A stretch of DNA of 64,000 bases from Lachnospiraceae bacterium XBD2001 (GCA_900116395.1 FPAN01000010.1:1-64000); one strand, 5' to 3'; positions 1 through 9,602 are shown, numbered from the stretch's first letter. Notes: generated from the sequence alone by a model not told the origin. A program made the numbers and translations.

Positions 1-188
<188 letters not shown>

Positions 189-301
189 AAAAGTTGATTC
201 TTTAGGATAAAGCTTGGCTTTTCCTTTTTACTGCTTTAGGTTGCGTTTTTTGAAAAATCGCTAAAATAAAATTCATTAGAATCTTTCAAGGTTGTTTCAC
301 T

Positions 302-317
302 GTTCAGTTATCAAGGT
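302..317 (-). promoter_or_regulatory. boxA-like element in the 16S leader
   Basis: The minus strand of the rRNA leader reads ACCTTGATAACTGAAC, resembling the CTTTGAAAACTGAAC-type boxA antitermination element common in Firmicute rrn leaders. It lies between the rRNA promoter and the mature 16S start. The assignment rests on resemblance only. Confidence 0.45.
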
Positions 318-382
318 TATATTTGTAAATTGTTCTTGATTTGTTTTCAGCTCTGTGCTGTGTTCCCTCGCGAACAATGAGT

Positions 383-411
383 ATATTATCACCTAGCAAC
401 CCCAGTGTCAA
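383..411 (-). promoter_or_regulatory. rRNA operon promoter
   Basis: On the minus strand TTGACA (406-411) is followed after 17 bases by TAATAT (383-388), which is preceded by TG-A, an extended -10. The stretch upstream of the -35 is A/T rich, like an UP element. Transcription would start near 376 and run into the 16S gene. The 189-530 interval otherwise holds only leader sequence and the terminator of the neighbouring operon. Confidence 0.8.
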
Positions 412-506
412 CACAAAAACAAGGATTTTTTTAAAGTTGTAAAACGGCCAAAAAAGCCCATTATTGTCCGAATTGTTCACACGACTCGTTTTATTCCTCA
501 GACGTA

Positions 507-534
507 GAAAAAAGCCCGTATTCACGGGCTTTTC
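507..534 (-). terminator. Terminator after the GNAT-fRMsr gene
   Basis: On the minus strand AAGCCCGT and ACGGGCTT form a hairpin followed by a T-run. It lies directly after the stop codon at 535-537 and ends the radA-side operon. Confidence 0.85.
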
Positions 535-1500
535 TTAGAGTTCGATTGCATCTGTAATAATTTGGCACAAGGCTTCTAATCCGGTTTGATCCTCCGGACG
601 GAACCTTCCGGTCACAGGACTGTCGATGTCCAGGACGCCAAAAATTTTATTATTTTTATAAAGCGGAATCACAATTTCTGAGTTGGAAGCCGCATCACAG
701 GCAATATGTCCCGGGAACTGATGCACATCTTCGATTCGTTGTGTCGTACCGGTGGCTACCGCTGTTCCGCACACACCTTTTCCAATCTGAATGCGAATGC
801 AGGCCGTCTTTCCCTGGAACGGTCCCAGGACCAACTCTTCCCCGCCGTCTTTTTTCTCCCGCATTAAATAGAATCCGGCCCAGTTAATGGTCGGCACTTC
901 CTCTGCAATCAATGCAGAGATATTAGATAACAGCGGCACGAAGTAAGGCTCTGCATCGCAGAATCCCTTCGCCTGCTGTACAAGCAAATCATAATCCGTC
1001 TTTGGAATGCGGGTATAGAAGCATTCCTCATCCATGTGATGCACGTAGGCACCGCAGTTCTTCTGTACCTGTAAAGAGGCCGGGTTATCCCGATGTACAG
1101 ACAGATAGAACTCTGCTTCATCGATGCGATCACGCCACAAGTCCAAGAGTAACTGCAATCCACGGCTTCCGTAACCCTTGCCGCGCTCGCTTCTTCGAAT
1201 CATATATCCGATATGTCCATGATACTGTCTCAAAAAATCATTCAGCACATGGCGCATGCGAAACAGACCTACAATACGGTCATCGTCCCAAAGCAAGTAT
1301 TCCGTGCATGGCACGAAGCCCTCCGGAAGCTGTTCTCCCTTAGCATTGGCTATCATCATCGGAACGATTTCATTGGAAAACTCCTCAAAGGATGCACCCA
1401 CATGGGAATAGGTAAACCCATTCTCATCCTCCAACAGTTCCGAAAAGAACGCATACTCCTGCTCTAAATCCTCTGTGTTCACTTCTTTTAGTAATAACAT
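535..1500 (-). CDS. GNAT acetyltransferase fused to free methionine-(R)-sulfoxide reductase (GAF)
   Basis: Two-domain protein of 321 residues. Residues about 1-165 are a GNAT-type N-acetyltransferase with the acetyl-CoA loop RSERGKGYGSRG near 103-114. Residues about 170-320 are a GAF domain of the fRMsr type (E. coli MsrC, B. subtilis YtsP), which reduces free methionine-R-sulfoxide. The three redox cysteines of that family are present: C234 (TACIRI), C244 (KGVCG) and C268 (HIACDAASNSE). The start is set at the ATG at 1500 because GGAGGG stands a few bases before it; a TTG at 1512 would lie inside that Shine-Dalgarno sequence. The gene follows radA by 16 bases and is probably cotranscribed. 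The acetyl acceptor is unknown. Each domain is common alone; the fusion is the odd point. Confidence 0.85.
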   Translation of the reverse strand: MLLLKEVNTEDLEQEYAFFSELLEDENGFTYSHVGASFEEFSNEIVPMMIANAKGEQLPEGFVPCTEYLLWDDDRIVGLFRMRHVLNDFLRQYHGHIGYMIRRSERGKGYGSRGLQLLLDLWRDRIDEAEFYLSVHRDNPASLQVQKNCGAYVHHMDEECFYTRIPKTDYDLLVQQAKGFCDAEPYFVPLLSNISALIAEEVPTINWAGFYLMREKKDGGEELVLGPFQGKTACIRIQIGKGVCGTAVATGTTQRIEDVHQFPGHIACDAASNSEIVIPLYKNNKIFGVLDIDSPVTGRFRPEDQTGLEALCQIITDAIEL

Positions 1501-1516
1501 GTTTCCCTCCAAGTCC

Positions 1517-2872
1517 TTAAATCAAGTCCACTGCTTCCTGTATATTGTCTACGCCAACTAGCTTCATGCCCTTCGGTACATCAATTCCTTTCAATGAGAC
1601 CTTCGGCAAAATACAAGTGGTAAAGCCTAACTTATCCGCTTCCTTAATACGCTGTTCCACCATCGGTACCGCACGGACCTCGCCGCTTAGTCCTACTTCG
1701 CCGAAGCAAATGGTGGACTCATCGATGGGCTTCTCCTTGAAACTGGATACCAACGCCAGAACCATACCCAAATCAATGGCCGGCTCGTTCATGCGAATAC
1801 CGCCGGCAATATTTACATAGGCGTCATAGTCATTCATATGAAGACCGATACGCTTCTCCAGCACTGCCATCAACAGATTCACACGGTTATAATCCGTTCC
1901 GACTGCGGTTCTTCGAGGCATTCCAAAATTGCTGCGGCAAACAAGCGCCTGAATTTCGATTAAAATCGGACGTGTTCCTTCTATAGAACATGCAACAATG
2001 GATCCGCTGGAATTCTGTGGGCGTCCGGCAAGCATATACTCCGACGGATTCTCCACTTCCACCAAGCCTTCCTGACGCATCTCGAATACACCGATTTCAT
2101 TGGTGGATCCAAAACGGTTCTTCTGGCCACGGAGAATACGATAGGTTGCATGTCGGTCTCCCTCAAAGTAAAGTACCGTATCTACCATATGCTCTAAGAC
2201 TCTTGGTCCTGCCACATTCCCATCCTTCGTAACATGCCCCACAACAAAAATGGTGATATTCAAGGTCTTCGCTAACTTCATCAAAACGCCGGTGGACTCC
2301 CGCACCTGGGATACACTTCCCGGCGCACTTCCCACTTCTTCGTTGTACATGGTCTGGATGGAATCAATCACAACAATCTGCGGCTTCGCCTTCTCTATTA
2401 CTCCACGAATCAAATCCAGATTGGTCTCACTAAGTACCGTAAGAGACTCGGAAAACTGTCCCATACGATTTGCACGCATTTTAATCTGCTGGGCGCTCTC
2501 CTCTCCGGATACATAGAGTACGGGAATCTGATCCGCGCTTAAATTCCTGCAAATCTGCAAGAGTAACGTGGATTTACCGATTCCGGGATCCCCACCCACT
2601 AAGAGCATAGAGCCCGGAACGATGCCGCCGCCTAACACACGGTCCATCTCCGGCATATGGGTAGAGATGCGAATCTCGTCCGACAACTCAATCTGTGAGA
2701 AGGTGCGAGGGGTCACTTCCGCAACGTCTTTTCTGGTTTTTAGTGCTTTCTTATCTACAACTTCTTCTACAAAAGTATTCCACTCTTTACATGCCGGACA
2801 CTGTCCTGCCCACTTGGAGGACTCATATCCACAGTTCTGACAGAAGAATACGCTTGTCTTTGCTTTTGCCAT
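1517..2872 (-). CDS. radA: DNA repair protein RadA
   Basis: RadA (Sms), 451 residues, is a RecA-like ATPase that helps process recombination intermediates and extends D-loops. Visible features in order are an N-terminal zinc finger (C11, C14, C25, C28), a Walker A motif GGDPGIGKST at about 93-102, the RadA-specific KNRFG motif near 251-255, and a Lon-protease-like C-terminal domain. The length is normal for the family. AGGAGA precedes the ATG. A terminator separates it from the small gene upstream; the GNAT-fRMsr gene follows. Linkage with clpC matches the clpC-radA order of Bacillus. Confidence 0.96.
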   Translation of the reverse strand: MAKAKTSVFFCQNCGYESSKWAGQCPACKEWNTFVEEVVDKKALKTRKDVAEVTPRTFSQIELSDEIRISTHMPEMDRVLGGGIVPGSMLLVGGDPGIGKSTLLLQICRNLSADQIPVLYVSGEESAQQIKMRANRMGQFSESLTVLSETNLDLIRGVIEKAKPQIVVIDSIQTMYNEEVGSAPGSVSQVRESTGVLMKLAKTLNITIFVVGHVTKDGNVAGPRVLEHMVDTVLYFEGDRHATYRILRGQKNRFGSTNEIGVFEMRQEGLVEVENPSEYMLAGRPQNSSGSIVACSIEGTRPILIEIQALVCRSNFGMPRRTAVGTDYNRVNLLMAVLEKRIGLHMNDYDAYVNIAGGIRMNEPAIDLGMVLALVSSFKEKPIDESTICFGEVGLSGEVRAVPMVEQRIKEADKLGFTTCILPKVSLKGIDVPKGMKLVGVDNIQEAVDLI

Positions 2873-2882
2873 ATGATCTCCT

Positions 2883-2912
2883 AAAAAAGCCCTGCCATAG
2901 TGGCAGGGCCTT
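2883..2912 (-). terminator. Terminator between small protein gene and radA
   Basis: Stem GCCCTGCCA/TGGCAGGGC with a 3-base loop, followed on the minus strand by six T. It lies between the stop of the 2921 gene and the radA start. Confidence 0.85.
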
Positions 2913-2920
2913 CTTCGTGC

Positions 2921-3334
2921 TTATGCTTTCTTAACAACTACAGGAATACTGCTTCCTTCTTCTAGTTCTACGCTCAAGCTTAATTTGCCGCCTAAATTCG
3001 TTTTCATCTTGCCGGCGTCATTCTGGTTCACAGAAATGTCGTACTCAGTCTCAGGCTCTAATTCTAATGTAATGTTAGCATCCTCGCTGCCTTCCACCGT
3101 AAATGATACCTGATTCTCGGTAACGTTCAAATGCTCTACGGATGTTCCCGGAACCGATTCATATACGAACATTCCGTTCCGCTCTAACTTGGTAATCTCC
3201 TTGAACGTCTTAACCTTGTAAACATCTCCGTCGTGCTTAAAATCCTCCAACTTAGACTTCTCAGCCTTGGTGTAATCCCCAAAACTAATCGTTCCATCTG
3301 ATTCTGAACGAATCAATTCACTAACTACAGCCAT
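2921..3334 (-). CDS. Small conserved protein of unknown function
   Basis: Acidic soluble protein of 137 residues beginning MAVVSELIRSESDGTISFG. It has no signal peptide or membrane segment. The second half (TVEGSEDANITLELEPETEY and after) reads as alternating beta strands, suggesting a small beta-rich fold. Similar short proteins are, from memory, frequent in Lachnospiraceae and sometimes carry the label endosialidase, for which I see no catalytic evidence. The start is the ATG at 3334, preceded by GGAGGAG; the upstream in-frame Met at 3352 lacks such a site. It has its own terminator, so it may be monocistronic. Function is not assigned. Confidence 0.75.
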   Translation of the reverse strand: MAVVSELIRSESDGTISFGDYTKAEKSKLEDFKHDGDVYKVKTFKEITKLERNGMFVYESVPGTSVEHLNVTENQVSFTVEGSEDANITLELEPETEYDISVNQNDAGKMKTNLGGKLSLSVELEEGSSIPVVVKKA

Positions 3335-3375
3335 TGTGCTCCTCCTGCGCAATTCCTAGAATTTATGTTATGTAA

Positions 3376-3381
3376 ATTATA
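3376..3381 (-). promoter_or_regulatory. Candidate -10 element for the 2921-3334 gene
   Basis: A perfect TATAAT on the minus strand, about 40 bases before the start codon. No convincing -35 hexamer stands 17 bases upstream, so this is a partial promoter call. Confidence 0.35.
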
Positions 3382-3430
3382 TAATACCGCCTTCAAAAAT
3401 TCCACCAAACACGACGGATTTAAGAAATAT

Positions 3431-5992
3431 TTAAGATTTCTTACTGCGCTTGGTTACAGATGTTTTCTTCACTGTTGTTTTCTTCGAAGCAGACTTCTTG
3501 GCAGCTGTTTTCTTTGCTGTTGCTTTCTTCGCAGGCGCCTTCGGCTTGTCAACTTCGAAAACGATATGATCATTCTTCACCGTTGCGGTTACCGTATCAC
3601 CGGATGCAATGTGGTGAGATAAAATCTCCTCGGACAAAACATCTTCCAAGTCCGTCTGAATCTTACGACGTAACGGTCTTGCACCAAACTTTGGATCATA
3701 TGCCTTATCAACGATGTACTTCTTCACGCTATCACGAAGCTTCAGGTGAATATTCATCTGGCTCTCACAACGATCGATCAAAGACTTGGTCATGATGGAG
3801 ACAATTTGCTTCATATCATCCTTATTCAATGCACGGAATACAATGGTCTCATCAATTCGATTCAAAAACTCCGGCTTGAAAATATGCTGCAGTTCTTCCA
3901 TGACGCGGGAACGCATACGCTCGTGGTCTGCCTTCTCGTTCTGTTCCGGTTCGAATCCAAGCTTCTTCGGCTCCATAATCTCTCTAGCTCCGGCATTGGA
4001 TGTCATAATGATAATGGTATTCTTGAAATCGACCTTGCGTCCCTGAGCATCGGTAATATGTCCGTCATCCAACACCTGCAGCAATATGTTAAATACGTCT
4101 GCATGTGCCTTCTCAATCTCATCAAACAGAATAACAGAATACGGATTCCGGCGCACCTTCTCGCTCAGCTGTCCACCCTCTTCGTATCCAACGTATCCAG
4201 GAGGGGATCCAATCATCTTAGAGACACTGTGCTTCTCCATATACTCCGTCATATCGACACGAATCATGTTCTCTTCATTACCGAAAACAGCCTCTGCCAA
4301 TGCCTTGGAAATCTCGGTCTTACCAACACCGGTAGGTCCCAAAAACAGGAAAGAACCAATTGGTCTACCCGGCTCTTTCAGGCCGACACGGCCTCTGCGA
4401 ACCGCCTTGGAAACAGCATTCACAGCTTCTTCCTGTCCGATGACGCGCTTATGCAGTGTCTTCTCCAAATTCCGAAGCTTGGTAGCCTCCGACTCATTCA
4501 ACTTGGATACCGGAATCTTGGTCCAAAGGGATACCACATCCGCCACATCCTCTTCCGACAGTACCAGATGCTTCCTAGCTTTTGCACGTTCATACTTCTT
4601 CCGCATCTTCTGGATGTCAGAAGCTAAGGCCTCTCGCTGTTTCTTCACGCGGGATGCCTCTGCCAAATCCTGGTTACGGATGGCATTTTCCAACTGTTCA
4701 TCCAATCCATGGAATTCATTCTCTAAACGATAAATCTCTTCCGGTGCCTTCACAGACATTAAACGAAGTCTTGCTGCCGCTTCGTCCATTAAGTCAATGG
4801 CCTTGTCCGGTAAGAAACGATCTGCAATATAACGCTCGGACAATTCAACGCATGCATCCACTGCAGCATCGGAAATGGTGACACCATGATGCTCTTCATA
4901 CTGAGCCTTAATTCCCTGGAGGATAGACTTCGTCTCTGCAATGGTAGGCTCCTCTACCAATACCGGCTGGAAACGACGCTCCAATGCAGCATCCTTCTCG
5001 ATGTACTTGCGATACTCATTCACCGTAGTCGCACCGATAATCTGGATGTCACCACGAGCCATGGCCGGCTTTAAAATGTTAGCTGCATCAATGGCTCCCT
5101 CTGCGCCACCGGCACCAATCAAGGTATGAATCTCATCGATGAACAAAAGAATATTGCCTGCAGCGGTAACTTCGGCAATTACATTCTTGATACGCTCTTC
5201 AAACTCACCACGATACTTCGAGCCTGCTACCATACCGGAAAGGTCTAAGGTTAATACCTTCTTGCCCTTCACGGAATCCGGTACCACGCCGGTTTGAATG
5301 CGCTGAGACAAGCCCTCTACGATGGCTGTTTTACCAACGCCGGGCTCACCGATCAAACATGGATTATTCTTACCGCGTCGACTCAGAATCTGAATCACAC
5401 GCTGAATTTCCTCTTCTCTACCAACAATCGGATCCAAACGACCTTCTGCCGCAAGGGCCGTTAAATCTCTGGAATACTGATTCAAAAACGGAGTCTCTGA
5501 CGCATTCCCACGGTTCCCCTTCCGGTTCCGCTGCATCATCTCTTCCCGATAGTATTCTCCCTGCTTGCCCATGGCTGTCACAATCTCGGTATAGAGCTTC
5601 TGTAAGTTCACATCCATAGAGGTCAAAAGTCGTGATGCAGCACAATCACTCAATCGAAGCAGCGCTAATAACAGATGCTCCGTACCAGCCTCCGTGGAGC
5701 GGCTGAATCCCGCCTCTTTCTCTGCCTGTTCCAATGCCTGTCGATACTTCGGCGTCTCCCCATCTCGATCCAGAAGAGACACTCCACCGGCCGGAGCAAT
5801 CAAATCCGCAACCAGCTTCATTACATGATCCTCGTCCACGCCTTCATTCTCCAACACCTTGGCAGCAACAGAATTGCGTACCTTGAGTAAGCCAAGCAAC
5901 AAATGCTCGGTACCGATGTAATTGTGTTTCAGACGCTTAGAAATGCGCTTCGCCTGTTCTAATGCCTTCTTCAAATCATTGGTATAATTCAT
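3431..5992 (-). CDS. clpC: ATP-dependent Clp protease ATP-binding subunit ClpC, with Lys/Ala-rich tail
   Basis: Hsp100 unfoldase of 853 residues that feeds proteins to ClpP. In order: double Clp-N repeat (1-150), AAA-1 with GEPGVGKT and LFIDEIHTL, a middle UVR-like coiled coil (about 410-480), AAA-2 with [10 protein letters not shown] and [11 protein letters not shown], and a C-terminal D2-small domain. ClpC usually ends at about 810-820 residues. Here a tail of about 38 residues (816-853) follows that is built of A-K-K/T-K-K units, with 15 Lys and one Arg, like a histone H1 tail. The ctsR-mcsA-mcsB genes that precede clpC in Bacillus are absent; a membrane-anchored Ig-like gene is 32 bases upstream. 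No CtsR-type direct repeat was noticed. Confidence 0.96.
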   Translation of the reverse strand: MNYTNDLKKALEQAKRISKRLKHNYIGTEHLLLGLLKVRNSVAAKVLENEGVDEDHVMKLVADLIAPAGGVSLLDRDGETPKYRQALEQAEKEAGFSRSTEAGTEHLLLALLRLSDCAASRLLTSMDVNLQKLYTEIVTAMGKQGEYYREEMMQRNRKGNRGNASETPFLNQYSRDLTALAAEGRLDPIVGREEEIQRVIQILSRRGKNNPCLIGEPGVGKTAIVEGLSQRIQTGVVPDSVKGKKVLTLDLSGMVAGSKYRGEFEERIKNVIAEVTAAGNILLFIDEIHTLIGAGGAEGAIDAANILKPAMARGDIQIIGATTVNEYRKYIEKDAALERRFQPVLVEEPTIAETKSILQGIKAQYEEHHGVTISDAAVDACVELSERYIADRFLPDKAIDLMDEAAARLRLMSVKAPEEIYRLENEFHGLDEQLENAIRNQDLAEASRVKKQREALASDIQKMRKKYERAKARKHLVLSEEDVADVVSLWTKIPVSKLNESEATKLRNLEKTLHKRVIGQEEAVNAVSKAVRRGRVGLKEPGRPIGSFLFLGPTGVGKTEISKALAEAVFGNEENMIRVDMTEYMEKHSVSKMIGSPPGYVGYEEGGQLSEKVRRNPYSVILFDEIEKAHADVFNILLQVLDDGHITDAQGRKVDFKNTIIIMTSNAGAREIMEPKKLGFEPEQNEKADHERMRSRVMEELQHIFKPEFLNRIDETIVFRALNKDDMKQIVSIMTKSLIDRCESQMNIHLKLRDSVKKYIVDKAYDPKFGARPLRRKIQTDLEDVLSEEILSHHIASGDTVTATVKNDHIVFEVDKPKAPAKKATAKKTAAKKSASKKTTVKKTSVTKRSKKS

Positions 5993-6024
5993 ATGTCGTC
6001 ATCCTTCACTGTCTTTGATTTTGA

Positions 6025-7263
6025 TTATAAATCGTTGAAATCTATAATATGTAAATCATCTTCGTCCTTCTTGGACGGCTTGGTGACTTGCTTCACGATT
6101 GCATCCGACAAATCAATATGCTCCGTCTTGCGAACGGTCTCTTCTAATGCAGCGGACAAATCAACGGAAGTATCCTCTTCATCCTTCTTCGCAATATCCT
6201 CTTTGCCGGCAACTACCGTACGAACCTTCGGTTGTGGAGCGGTCTCTCTAGGACTCTCTTTGGAAGTCTCCTTGGAGTTCTCAATGGCATCTCTTCTAGC
6301 CTGTGCCTCTCCGTATTCTTCAAAGAAATCATCCTCTTCGTCATCGAATTCGTCATCACGCATCTTCATGCGAATATTGATGAATACAATCAATCCAATC
6401 AATACAACAAAAGCAATAATTACCAACAACTTCCGGTTCTTGTACAAACGTTGTGCACGTTCCTTGAGGGATTCTCCCTGCTCGGTCTCTTCCACTGCCC
6501 CGTCATCACCGGAAGCAACTTCACCTTCTCCGGAAGATATAGAGGTAAACAATGTGGTATCTGCACGCTGTAATGTATGGTTGGCATTGTCATAGCTGTA
6601 CCATCCGCCATTGCCGTCTTCCGTCATACCGTAAAAATAGTAAAAATCACTGTCGGTATTCTGCAAACGATATGCAGGAACGTTGGTGCCGTCTTCCAAC
6701 ACCAATGTGGTCTCCATAAGTGCAGAAGAAATCAAACTATCCGGTGTACCAACGGTAATCGGTCCGACTGCACCTCCGGAAACAGATACCGCATCACCGC
6801 TAACCTCTGTGGTCTCTTCCGTTGTCTGCTCCTGTGGCTGCTCTTCCTGTGTATCCTCTGCAGGAGTTGCTTCCTGCGTGCTGTTGCCGGATCCGGTAAC
6901 GGTTACCTGGGCACTACTACCGGTCAACACCTCGGAAGATACGATGACATTGGCCTTGCCTTCTGCAGCACCGGAAAACTTAATGGTTGCTTCCTTGCCG
7001 GTAAAAGTGATGGAATTACCGGATGCGGAATAAGAATCATTGGAACAGCTAACGAATCCAAGGATAGAATCCGTATACAACACCTTAATCGGTGCACTGT
7101 CCGATGCCTTAATTGTAATGCTGATATTGTCCCCGACTCCAATCGGATCGTTGGTGGACAAATAAATAGTTGTGGTTCCTTCCGCGAAAACAGTTCCTGT
7201 ATTTGCAAAAATCATCACAGCCAACAATAAAAATCCCATTGCCAGCTTCGTAAATTTTTTCAT
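6025..7263 (-). CDS. Secreted Ig-like/cohesin-like protein with one membrane anchor and acidic cytoplasmic tail
   Basis: Protein of 412 residues. A signal peptide (1-28, ending VFAEG) leads a beta-rich domain (about 30-125, DPIGVGDNISITIKASDS) resembling bacterial Ig-like or cohesin folds. A low-complexity T/E/Q linker follows (about 127-160), then a second small domain, one membrane helix (KLLVIIAFVVLIGLIVFIN, about 278-297), and a charged cytoplasmic tail with a DDEFDDEEDDFFEEY run and the end HIIDFNDL. The topology is outside domain, anchor, inside tail. The function is unknown; tail-mediated contact with cytosolic partners is only a guess. A strong promoter precedes it and clpC follows at 32 bases, so clpC may depend on this promoter. 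Confidence 0.8.
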   Translation of the reverse strand: MKKFTKLAMGFLLLAVMIFANTGTVFAEGTTTIYLSTNDPIGVGDNISITIKASDSAPIKVLYTDSILGFVSCSNDSYSASGNSITFTGKEATIKFSGAAEGKANVIVSSEVLTGSSAQVTVTGSGNSTQEATPAEDTQEEQPQEQTTEETTEVSGDAVSVSGGAVGPITVGTPDSLISSALMETTLVLEDGTNVPAYRLQNTDSDFYYFYGMTEDGNGGWYSYDNANHTLQRADTTLFTSISSGEGEVASGDDGAVEETEQGESLKERAQRLYKNRKLLVIIAFVVLIGLIVFINIRMKMRDDEFDDEEDDFFEEYGEAQARRDAIENSKETSKESPRETAPQPKVRTVVAGKEDIAKKDEEDTSVDLSAALEETVRKTEHIDLSDAIVKQVTKPSKKDEDDLHIIDFNDL

Positions 7264-7313
7264 AATAATCTCCTTCGTTCCCTACCCAAATATCAGGTCA
7301 TTCTATGCTTTAA

Positions 7314-7342
7314 ATTATAGGAAACTATGATTTTCGCGTCAA
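7314..7342 (-). promoter_or_regulatory. Promoter for the Ig-like protein (and probably clpC)
   Basis: TTGACG (7337-7342), 17 bases, then TATAAT (7314-7319) on the minus strand, about 50 bases upstream of the start codon. The TGA stop of the 69-residue ORF upstream is embedded in the -35. Confidence 0.8.
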
Positions 7343-7542
7343 CAGTTTCTGCAGAGCAAAATCCCCCATGAAAAACCGCTGGATATGGATAAAATCGATA
7401 CAAAAGACGCTCTGTCGAAACTACGAATATCCACTCCCGTGAATAAAAAAAGTAGGAAAATTACAGTAAGGGATCCGGCAATTGCCACGACTCCACAAGC
7501 TATAATTTTCCCACGATCTAATCCCTGATGATTTGTGTTCAT
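7339..7542 (-). CDS. Small two-helix membrane protein, unknown
   Basis: 67 residues (69 from the first of two close ATGs). GAGGAGG stands 8 bases before the second ATG at 7542 and only 2 before the first at 7548, so the second is preferred. Two hydrophobic segments are visible (about 14-35 and 43-60 counted from 7542) with short loops and a C-terminal Cys pair (LLCRNC). No family was recognised. It stands alone between two transcription units, and its stop overlaps the downstream promoter. The good ribosome-binding site argues that it is real. Confidence 0.6.
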   Translation of the reverse strand: MNTNHQGLDRGKIIACGVVAIAGSLTVIFLLFLFTGVDIRSFDRASFVSILSISSGFSWGILLCRNC

Positions 7543-7605
7543 ATTCATTGCCTCCTCTGTTTTGATGAGTTTATCTTAGCAATGAATATGTCCAATTAAA
7601 GGGAC

Positions 7606-8280
7606 TTAAATATAAAATCTTCGTTTTAACTCACTACGGGCTGCGCCGCCTCCCACAATCAATGTTCCAAGGAACAAAACCACGGAAGATAAGAACGCAA
7701 TCTCCGACAACAACGGATGGGTCACCAGTCCAATGTGAATGAACAAGAGCGGTATACATCCGAAGAAAATCGAAAAAATCTGCAATATCATGTAACTCTG
7801 CCAGTTCCGATGATTGATAATCATCAAAAGAATCAAAGCCAGATTGATTACAAATAAGGACGCCGGCAAAATATAATTGAGCGACCAGCCATATCCGCCG
7901 GAACAATAATCAATGACTACGTTCAGCAACATAGCGCCGATAATCACACCGAAGGTCCGGCGCAAATATCCGGCATAAGGATGGGTCAGCAAACGGGCAC
8001 AGGACAACACATACAGATAGGATGCACTGGCTACAACCGACCACCAATAGCGGTGTCCCAACTGATAATTCACGAATACCATCACAATGGTACCGATCAC
8101 CCAACTCGCCAACAGAATACGCAGAATCAAATTCCAGGCACGTTCTTTTTTCAGGATATTGGGATATTCATTAATGTGGATGTCATTCTCTACCCCATCG
8201 GACTCCAATACCCCCTTGCACAGCGGGCATACCTCTGTCCGGTCGTATACAATCACACCACAACGATTACACTTATTCAT
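7606..8280 (-). CDS. Zinc-ribbon membrane protein (DUF6320-like)
   Basis: Protein of 224 residues beginning MNKCNRCGVIVYDRTEVCPLC. C4, C7, C18 and C21 form a zinc ribbon, followed by about six hydrophobic helices. The ATG at 8280 lies inside the end of the upstream acyltransferase-like gene: ATGAATAA contains both the start and that gene's TAA, an 8-base overlap, so translation is coupled. GGAG precedes the ATG. A longer reading frame extends upstream but only through the neighbour's coding sequence. The partner suggests a shared role in a membrane or lipid modification; no substrate can be named. Confidence 0.75.
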   Translation of the reverse strand: MNKCNRCGVIVYDRTEVCPLCKGVLESDGVENDIHINEYPNILKKERAWNLILRILLASWVIGTIVMVFVNYQLGHRYWWSVVASASYLYVLSCARLLTHPYAGYLRRTFGVIIGAMLLNVVIDYCSGGYGWSLNYILPASLFVINLALILLMIINHRNWQSYMILQIFSIFFGCIPLLFIHIGLVTHPLLSEIAFLSSVVLFLGTLIVGGGAARSELKRRFYI

Positions 8281-9550
8281 AGAAAACTCCATTCGTTTCA
8301 ATTCGCACTTCCACACCGTCCGACGCAATCTGAGAGAAAACACGTCTCTGAATATCGGTATCCTCAAAAGCGGAAGCAAAGCTGTAGGTTAAGGTGCCGT
8401 TATAAGATGCAATGGTTCCCTTAATCTCCTGCCCTTTGGAAAAGGCAATGAAGCAATGAAAGCCTTCAATGTACGGCTGATATGCCTCTGCCACCGAAAT
8501 GTTACCGATGTTGGTAATGGTCGTGGTATTGGCAAGGGCAGAGCGATTATAAACAATCTTCATTGCAATGTTCTTCAGCACCAGAGGCACTGCACGCGCA
8601 ATCAAATACTGCTTGTTGGAAACATTGTAAGAAAAAATATTCTCTAAATTCTCTTTGGTGATCTGTTCCCGCAGGCTCTTCTTGGTAATCTCTACAATCT
8701 CTTGGAATGTATAGTTCTCCTTCTTCGGAACGAACTCCGCAGAAACCATAACGAAGAAATTCTTCGTGGTATTGGATTCAAAATACGGGCGCAAATTCAC
8801 CGGAACCGCAACGCGCACCGGACGATCTGCCTTCACCTTGCTGGGGAAGGTCTGGTAGGTTGCGTAAATAAAGGTCGCTACCAAATACTCATTGATGCTG
8901 GCCTGATAGGTTCCCTTCGCCACTTTTTTGAGCTGGTCCACAGGTAAATACCCATGAATCACACCAAATCCGTGGTACGGTAACCGTTCTCCTTCTACCA
9001 AAAAGGCGCGCTTGGTCTTATAAACACTCTTGGAAGCCTTCTTGTAATTCCGTTCAAAACTATCTTCTCGGTTCAAAGAAGTCTCAGAAGACAGACCATC
9101 GCCCAACTGCTCTCGAAGCTCGGGATGTGCCAGTCGCAGGTACTGATAGGTAATCTCACGCATCAGGGACATTCCACCGGTTCCGTCCGCAAGTACATGG
9201 AATACTTCCAAATTAATACGCTTATGATAATAGGTCACCCGGAACATGTAGCTATTGTTCTTGTTCCCATGAATCAAGCGACATGGATATCGATGCTCTT
9301 CCTTCACCTTCGGAGAAGCTTTGCCGTTCTCTTCCATGTAGTACCAGAAAAAACCACTCCGCAAACGAAGATTAAATCCCGGCATCTTGGGAATCACCAT
9401 ATCCACCGCCTCTTGGAGCAGTTCCTTCTGAATCTCTTCCTTCAGAACCACACTGATTCGATAGGTATTCGTCATTGCTTCACCGGCAATGACAGGAAAA
9501 ATATTCGCTGTATTATCCAGTTTTTCCCACTTCTTATCACGCTTCGCCAT
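8273..9550 (-). CDS. Alcohol acetyltransferase/condensation-domain-like acyltransferase
   Basis: Protein of 425 residues with the fold signature of CoA-dependent acyltransferases: an HxxxDG motif, H118-VLA-D122-G123, in LEVFHVLADGTGG. This is the catalytic motif of condensation domains, AATase and WS/DGAT-like enzymes. No membrane helices or carrier-protein domain are present, so a free-standing acyl- or acetyl-transferase is likely. GAGGTGA precedes the ATG. It overlaps the zinc-ribbon membrane protein gene by 8 bases and the two probably act together. The acceptor is unknown. Confidence 0.7.
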   Translation of the reverse strand: MAKRDKKWEKLDNTANIFPVIAGEAMTNTYRISVVLKEEIQKELLQEAVDMVIPKMPGFNLRLRSGFFWYYMEENGKASPKVKEEHRYPCRLIHGNKNNSYMFRVTYYHKRINLEVFHVLADGTGGMSLMREITYQYLRLAHPELREQLGDGLSSETSLNREDSFERNYKKASKSVYKTKRAFLVEGERLPYHGFGVIHGYLPVDQLKKVAKGTYQASINEYLVATFIYATYQTFPSKVKADRPVRVAVPVNLRPYFESNTTKNFFVMVSAEFVPKKENYTFQEIVEITKKSLREQITKENLENIFSYNVSNKQYLIARAVPLVLKNIAMKIVYNRSALANTTTITNIGNISVAEAYQPYIEGFHCFIAFSKGQEIKGTIASYNGTLTYSFASAFEDTDIQRRVFSQIASDGVEVRIETNGVFYE

Positions 9551-9570
9551 AGATTCACCTCACACGTCCT

Positions 9571-9599
9571 ATTTTCAAACATTACGACGCTTTCGTCAA
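9571..9599 (-). promoter_or_regulatory. Candidate promoter for the acyltransferase-zinc ribbon pair
   Basis: TTGACG (9594-9599), 17 bases, then GAAAAT (9571-9576). The -35 is good and the -10 is weak. It lies just after the terminator of the purine permease gene. Confidence 0.5.
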
Positions 9600-9602
9600 T
9601 AG

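Noticed and set aside
304-525. 73-residue ORF on the minus strand in the 16S leader
   Set aside because: It spans the rRNA promoter and boxA-like element and has no ribosome-binding site; it is chance coding.
3746-4627. 293-residue plus-strand ORF inside clpC
   Set aside because: Antisense shadow of a strongly conserved gene; the clpC frame explains the sequence.
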